From: an uncultured Eubacteriales bacterium
GTDB taxonomy: Bacteria; Bacillota; Clostridia; Oscillospirales; CAG-272
Length of the DNA: 29,316 bases
Direction: 5' to 3'
Assembly: GCA_900547565.1 (NCBI GenBank)
Contig: URHI01000009.1
Location: forward strand, 1 to 29,316
Shown: positions 7,521 to 16,250 of the stretch, piece by piece
Layout of the letters: every line of letters begins with the position of its first letter
Numbering within the stretch: the first letter of the stretch is position 1
Position numbers and translations under genes: made by a program
Notes under the pieces: generated by a model
Told to the model about the DNA's origin: nothing
The model's input: the letters and a program-made list of their open reading frames with translations, nothing else
The model's database searches: none

Positions 7521-7745
7521 AGTTGGAGTTTGCGCCCTTCCGCAACGGTGGAGCTGAATACTCCAAAATAAGGCGTACCTATTTTGTCGGGGCAGATGGC
7601 CGTCAGGATCCGGGATGTCAAAATGCGATATTCGTTCTATCCTTTTTGGGGGTAGATTGCGCTTTGTGATTTTTCATGGAAATCTTGCCGGCAGGCAAGA
7701 TTTTTTTCATCTGCGGAGCGCTGATCTCAAAAGGAGGACAAATCC
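7521..7745 (+). promoter_or_regulatory. Structured leader RNA of the pyr operon, candidate UTP-responsive attenuator
   Basis: Successive stems can be drawn: TTGGAGT (7523-7529) with ACTCCAA (7560-7566), enclosing TTGCG/CGCAA (7530-7534, 7541-7545); a neighbouring stem around AAAATA...TATTTT (7565-7586); a hairpin CTATCC/GGGTAG (7637-7642, 7650-7655) extended by GCGAT/ATTGC; then the terminator at 7680-7707. Two U-rich stretches (7631-7647 and 7663-7675) precede the terminator. A 44-codon ORF spans the second half (separate entry). I could not find the PyrR-binding consensus of Bacillus pyr leaders, and no pyrR gene is in the window. Control by transcription attenuation is inferred from this layout; an independent small RNA ending at the terminator is the alternative. 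Confidence 0.7.
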
Positions 7746-7749
7746 ATGA
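7615..7749 (+). CDS. Candidate 44-residue pyr leader peptide (pyrL-like by position)
   Basis: The frame starting at ATG 7615 is open for 44 codons and stops at TGA 7747-7749. It crosses the U-rich region and the whole intrinsic terminator, and its stop overlaps the pyrC ATG (ATGA at 7746-7749). AGGA at 7605-7608 lies 6 bases upstream and could serve as ribosome site. The peptide is basic and begins MSKCDIRSILFGGRLRFVIF. Position, length and overlap resemble the pyrBI leader peptide of E. coli, in which a ribosome following a UTP-starved polymerase prevents terminator folding. No sequence homology is claimed. A shorter overlapping ORF (ATG 7623 to TAG 7653, 10 codons, aromatic-rich) is an alternative reading. 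Confidence 0.5.
   Translation: MSKCDIRSILFGGRLRFVIFHGNLAGRQDFFHLRSADLKRRTNP
7680..7707 (+). terminator. Intrinsic terminator inside the pyr leader (attenuator)
   Basis: AAATCTTGCC (7680-7689) pairs perfectly with GGCAAGATTT (7694-7703) around a 4-base loop and runs into a T tract (7701-7707). It lies 38 bases before the pyrC ATG. GATTT at 7668-7672 could pair with AAATC at 7680-7684 and compete with the terminator, but that alternative stem is short. Confidence 0.92.
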
Positions 7750-8963
7750 TAATCGATACCAAGCGTTTTTCCGATGCTGAGTTTGCCCCTTTGCTTGAAG
7801 TGTTTGCGGCGGGAAAAGGACAGTTTCCCGTTTATTCTGATTCATATATGATTTGCCCCGGTCTTTGTGACGTTCACGTTCACTTAAGAGAGCCGGGCTT
7901 TTCTTATAAGGAAACCGTAAAGACAGGCAGCCTGGCCGGCGCGCACGGCGGCTATACGGCGCTTTGCGCCATGCCCAATCTTAATCCGGTTCCGGACAGT
8001 GTGCAGACTCTGCTGCAGGAATGTGATATCATACGCCGCGATGCGGTGATCAGCGTTATTCCTTACGGTGCGATCACCGTCGGTCAGAAGGGGGAGACGC
8101 TGTCTGAGATGGACCTGATGGCACCGTATGTCTGCGCCTTTTCGGATGACGGTAAAGGTGTTCAGGACAGCGAGCGTATGCGCATGGCAATGCTTGAAGC
8201 CAAAAAATGCGGAAAAATAATTGTTGCACACTGCGAGGACGAATCGCTTCTGCGCGGCGGTTACATTCATGACGGCGCGTATGCCCGGGTGCACGGGCAC
8301 CGGGGCATATGCTCGGAAAGCGAGTACCGGCAGATCGAACGCGACCTTGCGCTTGCTGCCAAGACCGGAGCAGCATATCACGTATGCCACATTTCAACCA
8401 AGGAAAGCGTGGAGCTTATTCGGCGCGCCAAGCGCGCGGGGGTAGATGTGACCTGTGAGACTGCTCCACACTACCTGCTGCTCTCCGAAAACGACCTTGA
8501 GGAGAACGGAAGATTCAAAATGAACCCTCCGCTTCGCAGCGAGCAAGACCGCCTTGCACTTGTTGAGGGAATAGCCGACGGCACAGTCGATATGATAGCC
8601 ACCGATCATGCACCTCACAGCGCTGAGGAAAAAAGCCGCGGACTTGAAAAAAGTCTGTTCGGGATCACGGGACTGGAAACCGCTTTTCCCGTCCTTTATA
8701 CCAAGCTGGTGCGTACGGGGATACTGTCGCCCGAAAAGCTGGTTCAGCTGATGTGCGACAACCCGCGCCGCCGCTTCGGAATACCGCTTGACGGTGAGGA
8801 TTACACTGTTTTTGAAACCGGAACGGCTTACAGCATAGATTCGGGCAGGTTTGTTTCCAAAGGAAAAAGCACACCGTTCGACGGCTGGACGGTATACGGA
8901 AAATGTATAGCAACGGTCAAGGGAGGAAAAACGATATGGCAAGAGAATTCGATACAAAACTGA
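7746..8963 (+). CDS. pyrC: Dihydroorotase (class I)
   Basis: A 405-residue amidohydrolase that cyclises N-carbamoyl-aspartate to dihydroorotate, third step of UMP synthesis. Zinc-binding HVHLREPG (H44, H46), the FSDDGKGV loop whose Asp bridges the metals in class I enzymes, AHCED, CHISTKES, CETAPHYL and ATDHAPHS (catalytic Asp) are all present. NPPLRSE is the substrate loop. The N-terminal strand region is somewhat shorter than in typical class I enzymes. AGGAGG stands 8 bases before the ATG at 7746, so translation can begin independently of the leader ORF that overlaps it. It opens the pyr operon. The end overlaps carA by 28 bases. Confidence 0.96.
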   Translation: MIIDTKRFSDAEFAPLLEVFAAGKGQFPVYSDSYMICPGLCDVHVHLREPGFSYKETVKTGSLAGAHGGYTALCAMPNLNPVPDSVQTLLQECDIIRRDAVISVIPYGAITVGQKGETLSEMDLMAPYVCAFSDDGKGVQDSERMRMAMLEAKKCGKIIVAHCEDESLLRGGYIHDGAYARVHGHRGICSESEYRQIERDLALAAKTGAAYHVCHISTKESVELIRRAKRAGVDVTCETAPHYLLLSENDLEENGRFKMNPPLRSEQDRLALVEGIADGTVDMIATDHAPHSAEEKSRGLEKSLFGITGLETAFPVLYTKLVRTGILSPEKLVQLMCDNPRRRFGIPLDGEDYTVFETGTAYSIDSGRFVSKGKSTPFDGWTVYGKCIATVKGGKTIWQENSIQN

Positions 8964-10042
8964 TTCTGGAGGACGGAAGCGAGTATTGCGGATATAGCTT
9001 CGGCGCAATGACGGAACGCGTGTGCGAGGTGGTTTTCAACACCTCGATGGCCGGGTATCAGGAGATAGTGTCCGACCCGTCCTACACCTATCAGGCAGTG
9101 GTCATGACATATCCTCTTATCGGAAATTACGGGGTCAATACGCAGGACAGCGAAACGCCCCATCCCACCATAGGAGCTATGATAGTCGGGGAGTACAATC
9201 CGTTTCCATCAAACTTTCGGAGCACGCGCTCCCTTTCCGACTGGCTGGAGGAATACGGTATTCCCGGGCTTGAGGGTATTGATACGCGTAAGCTGGCGCG
9301 CAGCATCCGGGAGCACGGCAGCCGTCTGGGACTGATCACCCCGATCGACACATCTAAGGAGGTCGGGCTGAAAAAGCTGGCAGATTACCGCGTCCCACAT
9401 GATGCCGTACCGCTGGTCTCGACCAAAAAGGTATGGTTCTCTCCGGCTGAGGGAAAAACCGTGTGCCGGGTTGCGGCGATCGACTGCGGTATCAAGCACA
9501 ATATTATCCGCTCGCTTAACCGCCTCGGCTGCGACGTGACGGTCTTCCCTTACAATGCACGTGCCGAGGAAATTGAGCGCATGAATCCGGACGGTCTGTT
9601 CCTCTCCAACGGCCCGGGCGACCCGCAGGACGTCAAACCCGTCATCAGTCTTGTGCGGGAGCTACGCGGCAAAATGCCGATATTCGGCATCTGCCTCGGA
9701 CATCAGATGATAGCCCTTGCCTATGGGGCCGAAACCTACAAGCTGAAATTCGGGCACCGCGGCGGAAACCATCCGGTCAGAAATCTTGAGACCGGCAAGG
9801 TGGAGATAACTTCACAAAACCACAGCTATGCCGTAAGGGAAGCCTCCGTCGCAGCAAGCGGACTGGAAATAACGCACATCAATCTGCTTGACGGAACCGT
9901 AGAGGGACTTCGCTGCGCCGCCGACCACGTGTTTTCCGTCCAGTATCATCCGGAAAGCGCGCCGGGCCCCGAGGACAGCGGATATCTGTTCGAGAAGTTT
10001 GTGCGGGAAATGAAGGAGTACGGAGGGAATCACAATGCCTAA
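8936..10042 (+). CDS. carA: Carbamoyl-phosphate synthase small (glutaminase) subunit
   Basis: A 368-residue subunit that releases ammonia from glutamine and channels it to CarB. It has the N-terminal CarA domain (LILEDGSEYCGYSFG, EVVFNTSMAGYQEI, SDPSYTYQ) and a C-terminal class I glutamine amidotransferase domain with nucleophile C253 in GICLGHQ and the dyad HPE (338-340). GPGDP is also conserved. The ATG at 8936 follows GGGAGG by 9 bases and lies inside the end of pyrC; the in-frame ATG at 8903 has no ribosome site. It overlaps carB by 8 bases, which suggests translational coupling and equal synthesis of the two subunits. Confidence 0.96.
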   Translation: MAREFDTKLILEDGSEYCGYSFGAMTERVCEVVFNTSMAGYQEIVSDPSYTYQAVVMTYPLIGNYGVNTQDSETPHPTIGAMIVGEYNPFPSNFRSTRSLSDWLEEYGIPGLEGIDTRKLARSIREHGSRLGLITPIDTSKEVGLKKLADYRVPHDAVPLVSTKKVWFSPAEGKTVCRVAAIDCGIKHNIIRSLNRLGCDVTVFPYNARAEEIERMNPDGLFLSNGPGDPQDVKPVISLVRELRGKMPIFGICLGHQMIALAYGAETYKLKFGHRGGNHPVRNLETGKVEITSQNHSYAVREASVAASGLEITHINLLDGTVEGLRCAADHVFSVQYHPESAPGPEDSGYLFEKFVREMKEYGGNHNA

Positions 10043-13000
10043 GAGAACGGATCTGAAGAAAATTATGGTGATCGGCAGCGGCCCGATCATTATCGGTCAG
10101 GGTGCTGAATTTGATTACGCAGGTACCCAGGCGTGCCTCGCACTCAAAGAGGAGGGTTATGAGGTCGTACTCTGCAACTCCAATCCTGCTACCATCATGA
10201 CTGACACCAGCATAGCGGATAAGGTCTACATGGAGCCTCTTACACTGGAATATGTGGCAAAGATAATACGCTACGAGCGTCCCGATGCCATTATTCCGGG
10301 TCTGGGCGGCCAGACAGGACTTAATCTTGCCATGCAGCTTGAAAAAAAGGGCGTTCTGCGTGAATGCGGCACAGAGCTGCTCGGCACAAAAAGCGAAAGC
10401 ATAGAGCAGGCAGAGGATCGCGAGCTGTTCAAGGCGCTGTGCGAAAGGATAGGAGAGCCGGTGTGCCCCTCTCTGATCGCCAAATCCGTGGAGGAAGGCA
10501 TACGCGCCTCGGAGGAGATCGGTTATCCCGTGGTCCTGCGCCCCGCATTTACATTGGGTGGGACCGGCGGAGGCTTTGCGGGCAACAGTGAAGAGTGCCG
10601 TTTGTTGCTTGAAAACGCACTGGAGCTTTCACCGGTGCATGAGGTGCTTGTCGAAAAAAGCGTCAAGGGCTATAAGGAGATCGAATACGAGGTCATGCGC
10701 GACGCAAACGACACCGCCATCACGGTCTGCAATATGGAGAACCTTGACCCTGTAGGCGTACACACCGGCGACTCCATTGTGGTCTGCCCCAGCCAGACAC
10801 TGACCAACCGAGAATATCAGATGCTGCGCAACAGCGCTCTGAAGATCATACGCAGTCTTGAGATCGAAGGCGGCTGCAATGTACAGTTCGCTCTTGACCC
10901 CGATTCCTTCAATTATTATGTGATCGAGGTCAATCCGCGCGTGTCGCGCTCCTCAGCACTTGCAAGCAAGGCAAGCGGATTCCCGATAGCAAGGGTTTCG
11001 GCAAAGATCGCGGTCGGAATGACGCTTGACGAGATCATGCTTCCCAACACCCCGGCAAGCTTTGAGCCGGCGCTGGACTATATTGTTACAAAAATGCCCC
11101 GCTTCCCGTTCGACAAATTCGCCAGCGCAAGCAATCTCCTCTCCACTCAGATGAAAGCGACCGGCGAGGTAATGAGCGTCGGACGTACATTTGAGGAGAG
11201 CCTGCTGAAAGCTGTGCGCTCACTTGAGATAGGCGCAAGCCATCTCTTCTCTGCCAAAGCGGAATCAATGCAGACGGAGGAGCTGAAAAGCTATATCACC
11301 AAGGGCACAGATGACCGGATCTTCATGATTGCCGAGCTTATTCGCCGCGGCACGGACGTGGAGGAGCTGTTCCGCCTGACACGTATCGACCGCTTCTTCC
11401 TTGCAAAGATCGCACACATTGTTGAAATAGAAAAAGCGCTGAGCGCCGGTCGGTTTGACCGCGCCGAGCTTGCCGAGGGCAAAAAGTACGGCTTCTCCGA
11501 CCGGGCTGTGGCGCGGCTGTGGGAATGTACTGAAAAAGAGGTCTACGCCTTCCGCGAAAAGGCAGATATGTTCCCGGTCTACAAGGCGATAGACTCCTGC
11601 GCCTCGGAATTTGACGCATATATTCCCTATTACTACTCGACATATGCGGAAGAAAACGAATCCGCCCCGAGTCAGGACAAGAAAAAGATCATTGTGCTCG
11701 GTGCAGGTCCGATACGTATCGGGCAGGGCGTGGAATTCGACTACTCCACAGTCCACGCGGTGCAGACCATCAAACGCGCCGGCTATGAGGCTATAATCAT
11801 CAACAACAACCCCGAAACTGTCTCCACCGACTACACGACCTCCGACAAGCTGTATTTTGAGCCGCTGACCGTCGAGGATGTTATGAACGTGATCCGTCTG
11901 GAACAGCCGGAAGGCGTGATAGCCTCGCTGGGCGGACAGACCGCCATCAACCTTGCCGCCCCGCTGGCAGAGCGCGGCGTGACCATCATCGGTACAGACT
12001 GTGACGCCATTGAACGGGCGGAAAACCGCGATGTATTTGAAAAGCTGCTCTCCTCCCTAAACATTCCCGAGCCGAAAGGGCAGGCGGTCACGAAAATCGA
12101 GGACGGCGTCAGGGCAGCCGCAGAGATCGGATATCCGGTATTGGTGCGTCCCTCGTTTGTTCTGGGCGGTCGAGCAATGCAGATAGTCACCGATGAAAAA
12201 GGACTGGGACATTATCTGCGAACCGCTGTTGAGATCGACGAGGACCGCCCTGTGCTTGTGGATAAGTATATCGTAGGAAAAGAAGTAGAAGTCGATGCCA
12301 TTTGCGACGGACACGATGTCTTTGTCCCCGGCATTATGGAGCTGGTGGAACGTACCGGCATACACAGCGGAGACAGCATCAGCGTTTACCCGCCGTTCAG
12401 CATCTCCGACAAGGTCAAGGGTATCATTCTGCAATACGCCAAACGCCTGGGGCTGGCAATCGGAATTGTCGGTCTGTTCAACATTCAGTTCATCGTGGAC
12501 AAGAGCGATGAAGTCTATATCATCGAGGTCAACCCCCGTTCCTCACGCACCGTACCCTTCCTCTCCAAGGCGACCGGATACAGCCTTGCCGACATCGCGA
12601 CCGAGGTCATCCTCGGCAAATCCCTCAAGGAGCAGGGCATTTTCGATATCTACCCGCCGGAAAAGAAACGCCGTTACGTCAAGGTTCCCGTATTCTCTTT
12701 CAGCAAGATCACCGGCGTTGACGCTTCCCTTTCGCCGGAAATGAAGTCAACAGGCGAGGCGATCGGCTACGACGACAAGCTGAACCGCGCGCTGTATAAG
12801 GCGCTGCAGGCTTCCGGCATGAAGCTGCATAACTATGGAACCGTGTTCGTTACGGTGTGTGACGACGATAAAGAAGAGGCACTCCCGCTGGTACGTCGCT
12901 TCTACAACCTCGGCTTCAACATTGAGGCTACCGAGGGCACCGCGCGCTTTCTCAAGCAGAACGGTATCCGCACACGGATACTGCGCAAGATCGGAGAGGG

Positions 13001-13217
13001 CTCTAACGATATTCAGAACGCCCTGCGTCAAGGCCACATTTCCTACGTTATAAACACCGGCAGCATTGCCGATGTCGGACAGAACACCGACGGTCACAGC
13101 ATCCGTCGCATCGCAACCGAAAACAACATCACCATGTTCACTTCCCTTGATACAGTAAGGGTACTGCTGGACGTACTGGAAGAAACCACGCTGGGTGTTT
13201 CCACCATTGATTCATAA
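10035..13217 (+). CDS. carB: Carbamoyl-phosphate synthase large subunit
   Basis: A 1060-residue protein of usual length that makes carbamoyl phosphate from bicarbonate, ammonia and two ATP. Two homologous halves are visible: each begins with a GAGPI/GSGPIIIGQG-type loop (IMVIGSGPIIIGQGAEFDY near 11-29 and IIVLGAGPIRIGQGVEFDY near 553-571), followed by an ATP-grasp domain (RPAFTLGGTGGG; RPSFVLGGRAM) and the EVNPR motif (YVIEVNPRVSRSSALA; YIIEVNPRSSRTVPF). The last about 125 residues are the MGS-like allosteric domain (FNIEATEGTARFLKQNGI), the region where UMP and other effectors bind in studied enzymes. Only one carAB pair is seen, within the pyr operon, so it presumably also feeds arginine synthesis if that pathway exists. 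Confidence 0.97.
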   Translation: MPKRTDLKKIMVIGSGPIIIGQGAEFDYAGTQACLALKEEGYEVVLCNSNPATIMTDTSIADKVYMEPLTLEYVAKIIRYERPDAIIPGLGGQTGLNLAMQLEKKGVLRECGTELLGTKSESIEQAEDRELFKALCERIGEPVCPSLIAKSVEEGIRASEEIGYPVVLRPAFTLGGTGGGFAGNSEECRLLLENALELSPVHEVLVEKSVKGYKEIEYEVMRDANDTAITVCNMENLDPVGVHTGDSIVVCPSQTLTNREYQMLRNSALKIIRSLEIEGGCNVQFALDPDSFNYYVIEVNPRVSRSSALASKASGFPIARVSAKIAVGMTLDEIMLPNTPASFEPALDYIVTKMPRFPFDKFASASNLLSTQMKATGEVMSVGRTFEESLLKAVRSLEIGASHLFSAKAESMQTEELKSYITKGTDDRIFMIAELIRRGTDVEELFRLTRIDRFFLAKIAHIVEIEKALSAGRFDRAELAEGKKYGFSDRAVARLWECTEKEVYAFREKADMFPVYKAIDSCASEFDAYIPYYYSTYAEENESAPSQDKKKIIVLGAGPIRIGQGVEFDYSTVHAVQTIKRAGYEAIIINNNPETVSTDYTTSDKLYFEPLTVEDVMNVIRLEQPEGVIASLGGQTAINLAAPLAERGVTIIGTDCDAIERAENRDVFEKLLSSLNIPEPKGQAVTKIEDGVRAAAEIGYPVLVRPSFVLGGRAMQIVTDEKGLGHYLRTAVEIDEDRPVLVDKYIVGKEVEVDAICDGHDVFVPGIMELVERTGIHSGDSISVYPPFSISDKVKGIILQYAKRLGLAIGIVGLFNIQFIVDKSDEVYIIEVNPRSSRTVPFLSKATGYSLADIATEVILGKSLKEQGIFDIYPPEKKRRYVKVPVFSFSKITGVDASLSPEMKSTGEAIGYDDKLNRALYKALQASGMKLHNYGTVFVTVCDDDKEEALPLVRRFYNLGFNIEATEGTARFLKQNGIRTRILRKIGEGSNDIQNALRQGHISYVINTGSIADVGQNTDGHSIRRIATENNITMFTSLDTVRVLLDVLEETTLGVSTIDS

Positions 13218-13239
13218 AAGCAAAGATAAGGAGGTCAGA

Positions 13240-13968
13240 ATGGAAGTCAATTACCGTGTCGGGAACAACCGACCGATTGCAAAGGACGTCTGGGAATTAC
13301 AGCTTTTTGGAGATAACTCCAACCTGAAACGCCCCGGTCAGTTCGTCAATCTCCGCATAGACGGCTGCTACCTCCGCCGTCCCCTTTCGGTCTGTGCCGT
13401 AGACGGCGACCGACTGACACTTATATACAAGGTAGTCGGCAAAGGAACGGAAATTCTTTCCCGTATGCGGGAGGGCAGTGTCATCAACGCGCTTACAGGA
13501 CTCGGCAACGGCTTTGACGTCAGCGCCGGGGGAGTACGTCCTTTGCTGATAGGCGGCGGCGTAGGAGTTCCGCCGATGTACCAGCTCTGCCGCGAGCTGA
13601 TCGCGGGCGGCTCGTCCCCGATCGTCGCGCTCGGCTTTAACCGTGCAGAGGACGTGTTCTATCAGAAAGAATTTTCAGAACTCGGTGCCGAGGTGCACCT
13701 TGCCACTGCCGACGGCAGTCTCGGAACAAAAGGCTTTGTCACAGAGCTTGTAAAACCGCTGCAGTACACCTTTTTCTACGCCTGCGGGCCTGAGGCAATG
13801 TTCCGCGCACTGGAAGCCGTTCTGACAACACCGGGCGAATACAGCTTTGAGGAACGCATGGGGTGCGGGTTCGGTGCCTGCATGGGCTGCTCCTGCAAGA
13901 CAAAATACGGATACAAGCGCATCTGCCGGGACGGTCCGGTACTGCGGCGCGAGGAGGTAGTATGGTAA
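13240..13968 (+). CDS. pyrK: Dihydroorotate dehydrogenase electron-transfer subunit (FAD, 2Fe-2S)
   Basis: A 242-residue ferredoxin-reductase-like protein that passes electrons from dihydroorotate dehydrogenase PyrD to NAD+. FAD-binding RRPLS (46-50), nucleotide-binding GGGVGVPPM (105-113), ACGPEAM (181-187) and a C-terminal iron-sulfur site with cysteines 209, 214, 217 and 229 (CGFGACMGC...C) are visible; one further cysteine at 219 lies in the loop. AAGGAGG 5 bases before the ATG at 13240 fixes the start; the longer frame reaches back into carB. Its last 7 bases overlap pyrD, its partner subunit. Confidence 0.95.
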   Translation: MEVNYRVGNNRPIAKDVWELQLFGDNSNLKRPGQFVNLRIDGCYLRRPLSVCAVDGDRLTLIYKVVGKGTEILSRMREGSVINALTGLGNGFDVSAGGVRPLLIGGGVGVPPMYQLCRELIAGGSSPIVALGFNRAEDVFYQKEFSELGAEVHLATADGSLGTKGFVTELVKPLQYTFFYACGPEAMFRALEAVLTTPGEYSFEERMGCGFGACMGCSCKTKYGYKRICRDGPVLRREEVVW

Positions 13969-14879
13969 ATACCAAGGTTACGCTATCCGGGTGGGAGCTT
14001 GACAACCCTATCATTCCCGCCAGCGGAACTTTCGGCTTCGGCAAGGAATTTGCCGAGCTTTACGACATAAATATACTCGGCAGCTTTTGCTTCAAGGGTA
14101 CCACACCCGTGGAACGCTTCGGCAATCCCACGCCGCGTATTGCGGACTGCGATACGGGAATGATAAACTCAATAGGACTTCAGAATCCCGGGGCGGATCA
14201 TGTCATAGCGTACGAGCTGCCCGAAATGAAGCGCTACTTTCACAAAAAGGTCATCGCTAACCTCGGCGGATCCACGACCGAGGACTACGTCGGGCTTGCG
14301 GAACGCTTCGGGCGCGAGGAACAGGTAGGAATTTTAGAGATAAATATAAGCTGTCCGAATGTCCGGTGCGGCGGCATGGCGTTCGGAACATCACCCGAAA
14401 AGGCATACGAGGTCACCAAAGCCGTCCGGGCGGTAACTGACAAACCGATATATATGAAGCTGACGCCTAACGTCACCGACATCGTTGCCATTGCACGCGC
14501 CTGCGAGGAGGGCGGAGCGGACGGCATCAGCATGATAAACACACTTACCGGAATGCGCATCGACCTGCGCCGTAAGCAGCCTGTCATAGCTAACAAGATA
14601 GCCGGGTACTCGGGGCGCGCTCTGCTTCCGGTTGCACTGGCAATGGTCTACCGGGTCTACGAAGCGGTAAGCATTCCGATCATAGGCATGGGCGGCATAA
14701 GCCATGCCGAGGACGTCATTGAGATGATGCTTGCAGGAGCGACCGCAGTTGAAGTCGGCACAGCCAACCTTATCGATCCGTATGCTTCCAAACGTATTAT
14801 CGAGGAGCTGCCGGGAGTCATGAAAAAATACGGAATTGAAAATTTATCAGATATAACAGGAGGAGCACACCGTGAATAA
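13962..14879 (+). CDS. pyrD: Dihydroorotate dehydrogenase, class 1B catalytic subunit
   Basis: A 305-residue FMN enzyme that oxidises dihydroorotate to orotate and works with PyrK. Motifs: PIIPASGTFGFG, KGTTP, NSIGLQNPG, the catalytic-base cysteine in INISCPNVRCGG (C131), KLTPNVTD, GGADGISMINT, IIGMGGISHAEDVIEMM and VGTANL. The cysteine base and the pyrK neighbour mark class 1B. GGAGG lies 4 bases before the ATG at 13962, inside the end of pyrK. It overlaps pyrF by 8 bases. Confidence 0.96.
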   Translation: MVNTKVTLSGWELDNPIIPASGTFGFGKEFAELYDINILGSFCFKGTTPVERFGNPTPRIADCDTGMINSIGLQNPGADHVIAYELPEMKRYFHKKVIANLGGSTTEDYVGLAERFGREEQVGILEINISCPNVRCGGMAFGTSPEKAYEVTKAVRAVTDKPIYMKLTPNVTDIVAIARACEEGGADGISMINTLTGMRIDLRRKQPVIANKIAGYSGRALLPVALAMVYRVYEAVSIPIIGMGGISHAEDVIEMMLAGATAVEVGTANLIDPYASKRIIEELPGVMKKYGIENLSDITGGAHRE

Positions 14880-15585
14880 TGAAAAGGATCAGATAATCAT
14901 TGCGCTGGATTTTGACAGCGCGGACAAGGTATATGCCTTTCTTGACCGCTTCGGTGGCAGAAAATTATTCGTAAAGATCGGCATGGAACTGTATTATGCC
15001 CAGGGGCCGGAGATCGTTCGGGAGATCAAGAAACGCGGACACCGTATCTTTCTTGACCTTAAGCTGCACGACATTCCCAACACCGTTATGAAGGCAATGC
15101 GGGTTCTCTCCTCTCTTGACGTGGATATGTGCAATCTGCACGCCGCGGGCACGCGCGAAATGATGGAAGCGGCGGTGCGCGGTCTGACAAGAGCGGACGG
15201 CACGCGCCCTCTCCTGATTGCAGTAACACAGCTTACCAGCACAGATGAGCGCGCCCTGCACGATCAACTGCTGATAGAGCGTCCCATGCCGGAGGTAGTA
15301 ATGCACTATGCGGCGCTTGCCAAGGAGGCGGGGCTTGACGGAGTCGTATGCTCACCGCTTGAATCTAACGCCGTACACAGCCGTTGCGGCAGAGGCTTTC
15401 TGACCGTTACACCGGGCATCCGCTTTGCCGACGGAGAAAAGGGAGATCAGAAACGTGTTATGACTCCCGCCGAGGCGAGAAAGATAGGTTCAGACTACAT
15501 CGTGGTCGGACGCCCAATCACCGCGGCCGATGATCCGGTAGCGGCGTATAACAGATGTGTCCGTGAATTTTACGGCAACGAATAA
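14872..15585 (+). CDS. pyrF: Orotidine 5'-phosphate decarboxylase
   Basis: A 237-residue TIM-barrel enzyme that turns OMP into UMP, the last step of the pathway. The catalytic DLKLHD array (D62, K64, D67) sits in FLDLKLHDIPNTV. ALDFDSADKVYAFLDRF at the start, VCSPLESNAV in the middle, TPGIR and SDYIVVGRPIT (phosphate-binding) complete the type I pattern. The start is a GTG at 14872 with AGGAGG 8 bases upstream; it overlaps the last codons of pyrD. pyrE follows after 17 bases. Confidence 0.95.
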   Translation: MNNEKDQIIIALDFDSADKVYAFLDRFGGRKLFVKIGMELYYAQGPEIVREIKKRGHRIFLDLKLHDIPNTVMKAMRVLSSLDVDMCNLHAAGTREMMEAAVRGLTRADGTRPLLIAVTQLTSTDERALHDQLLIERPMPEVVMHYAALAKEAGLDGVVCSPLESNAVHSRCGRGFLTVTPGIRFADGEKGDQKRVMTPAEARKIGSDYIVVGRPITAADDPVAAYNRCVREFYGNE

Positions 15586-15602
15586 ACGGGAGGAAAAACA
15601 GC

Positions 15603-16244
15603 ATGGAAAACATCAAGGAAACGATTGCAAGATCACTTTTGTCTATTCAGGCGGTGTTTTTCCGTCCGAATGAGCCGTTTACCTGGGCAAGCGGCATCAA
15701 AAGCCCCGTATACTGCGACAACAGGCTTATCCTCAGCGCGCCACAGGTAAGAATACGGGTTGAACAGGCGATCGCCGACACCGTACGGACGGAATACCCC
15801 GACGCGGAGGTCCTTATGGGTACATCGACGGCGGGTATAGCGCACGCAGCGATCGCGGCGCATATTATGGGAATTCCCATGGGATATGTCCGTTCCGGAG
15901 CCAAAGATCACGGACGTCAGAACCAGATCGAAGGCAAGCTGGAGCGCGGTCAGAAGGTCGTTGTGATAGAAGATCTGATCTCGACCGGCGGCAGCGTGCT
16001 GGAGGTCGTTGATGTGCTTAGGACCGCCGGAGCCGAGGTGCTTGGTATTGTCAGCATCTTCACCTACGGAATGAAAAAAGGGATCGAACGGCTGGCGGCA
16101 GCCGGAGTGAAAAACCACAGCCTTACGGACTTTGATACCGTTGCAAGCATTGCAGGCGAGGAGGGTTACATCCAAAGATCCGACGTGAAGCGCCTTATCG
16201 CCTTCCGCGACAATCCGTCTGACGAGAGCTGGATCGGAGCGTGA
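15603..16244 (+). CDS. pyrE: Orotate phosphoribosyltransferase
   Basis: A 213-residue enzyme that joins orotate to PRPP to form OMP. The PRPP-binding motif VVVIEDLISTGGS (119-131) and the flexible loop SGAKDHGRQNQIEG (98-111) with its Lys, His and Arg are clear; FTWASGIKSPVYCDNR (26-41) binds orotate. Start ATG 15603 has GGGAGG 9 bases upstream. The next gene, pyrB, begins 6 bases after the stop. Confidence 0.95.
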   Translation: MENIKETIARSLLSIQAVFFRPNEPFTWASGIKSPVYCDNRLILSAPQVRIRVEQAIADTVRTEYPDAEVLMGTSTAGIAHAAIAAHIMGIPMGYVRSGAKDHGRQNQIEGKLERGQKVVVIEDLISTGGSVLEVVDVLRTAGAEVLGIVSIFTYGMKKGIERLAAAGVKNHSLTDFDTVASIAGEEGYIQRSDVKRLIAFRDNPSDESWIGA

Positions 16245-16250
16245 GCACGC

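Noticed and set aside
7623..7655. Ten-codon aromatic-rich leader ORF (MRYSFYPFWG) as the main pyr leader peptide
   Set aside because: It ends 25 bases before the terminator stem, so a ribosome at its stop would not cover the hairpin. The overlapping 44-codon frame starting at 7615 has a better-placed ribosome site and crosses the terminator. Kept only as an alternative.
7521..7745. PyrR-binding site, T-box or other known riboswitch in the pyr leader
   Set aside because: I found no PyrR consensus loop, no T-box antiterminator sequence and no recognisable class-specific riboswitch core by eye.
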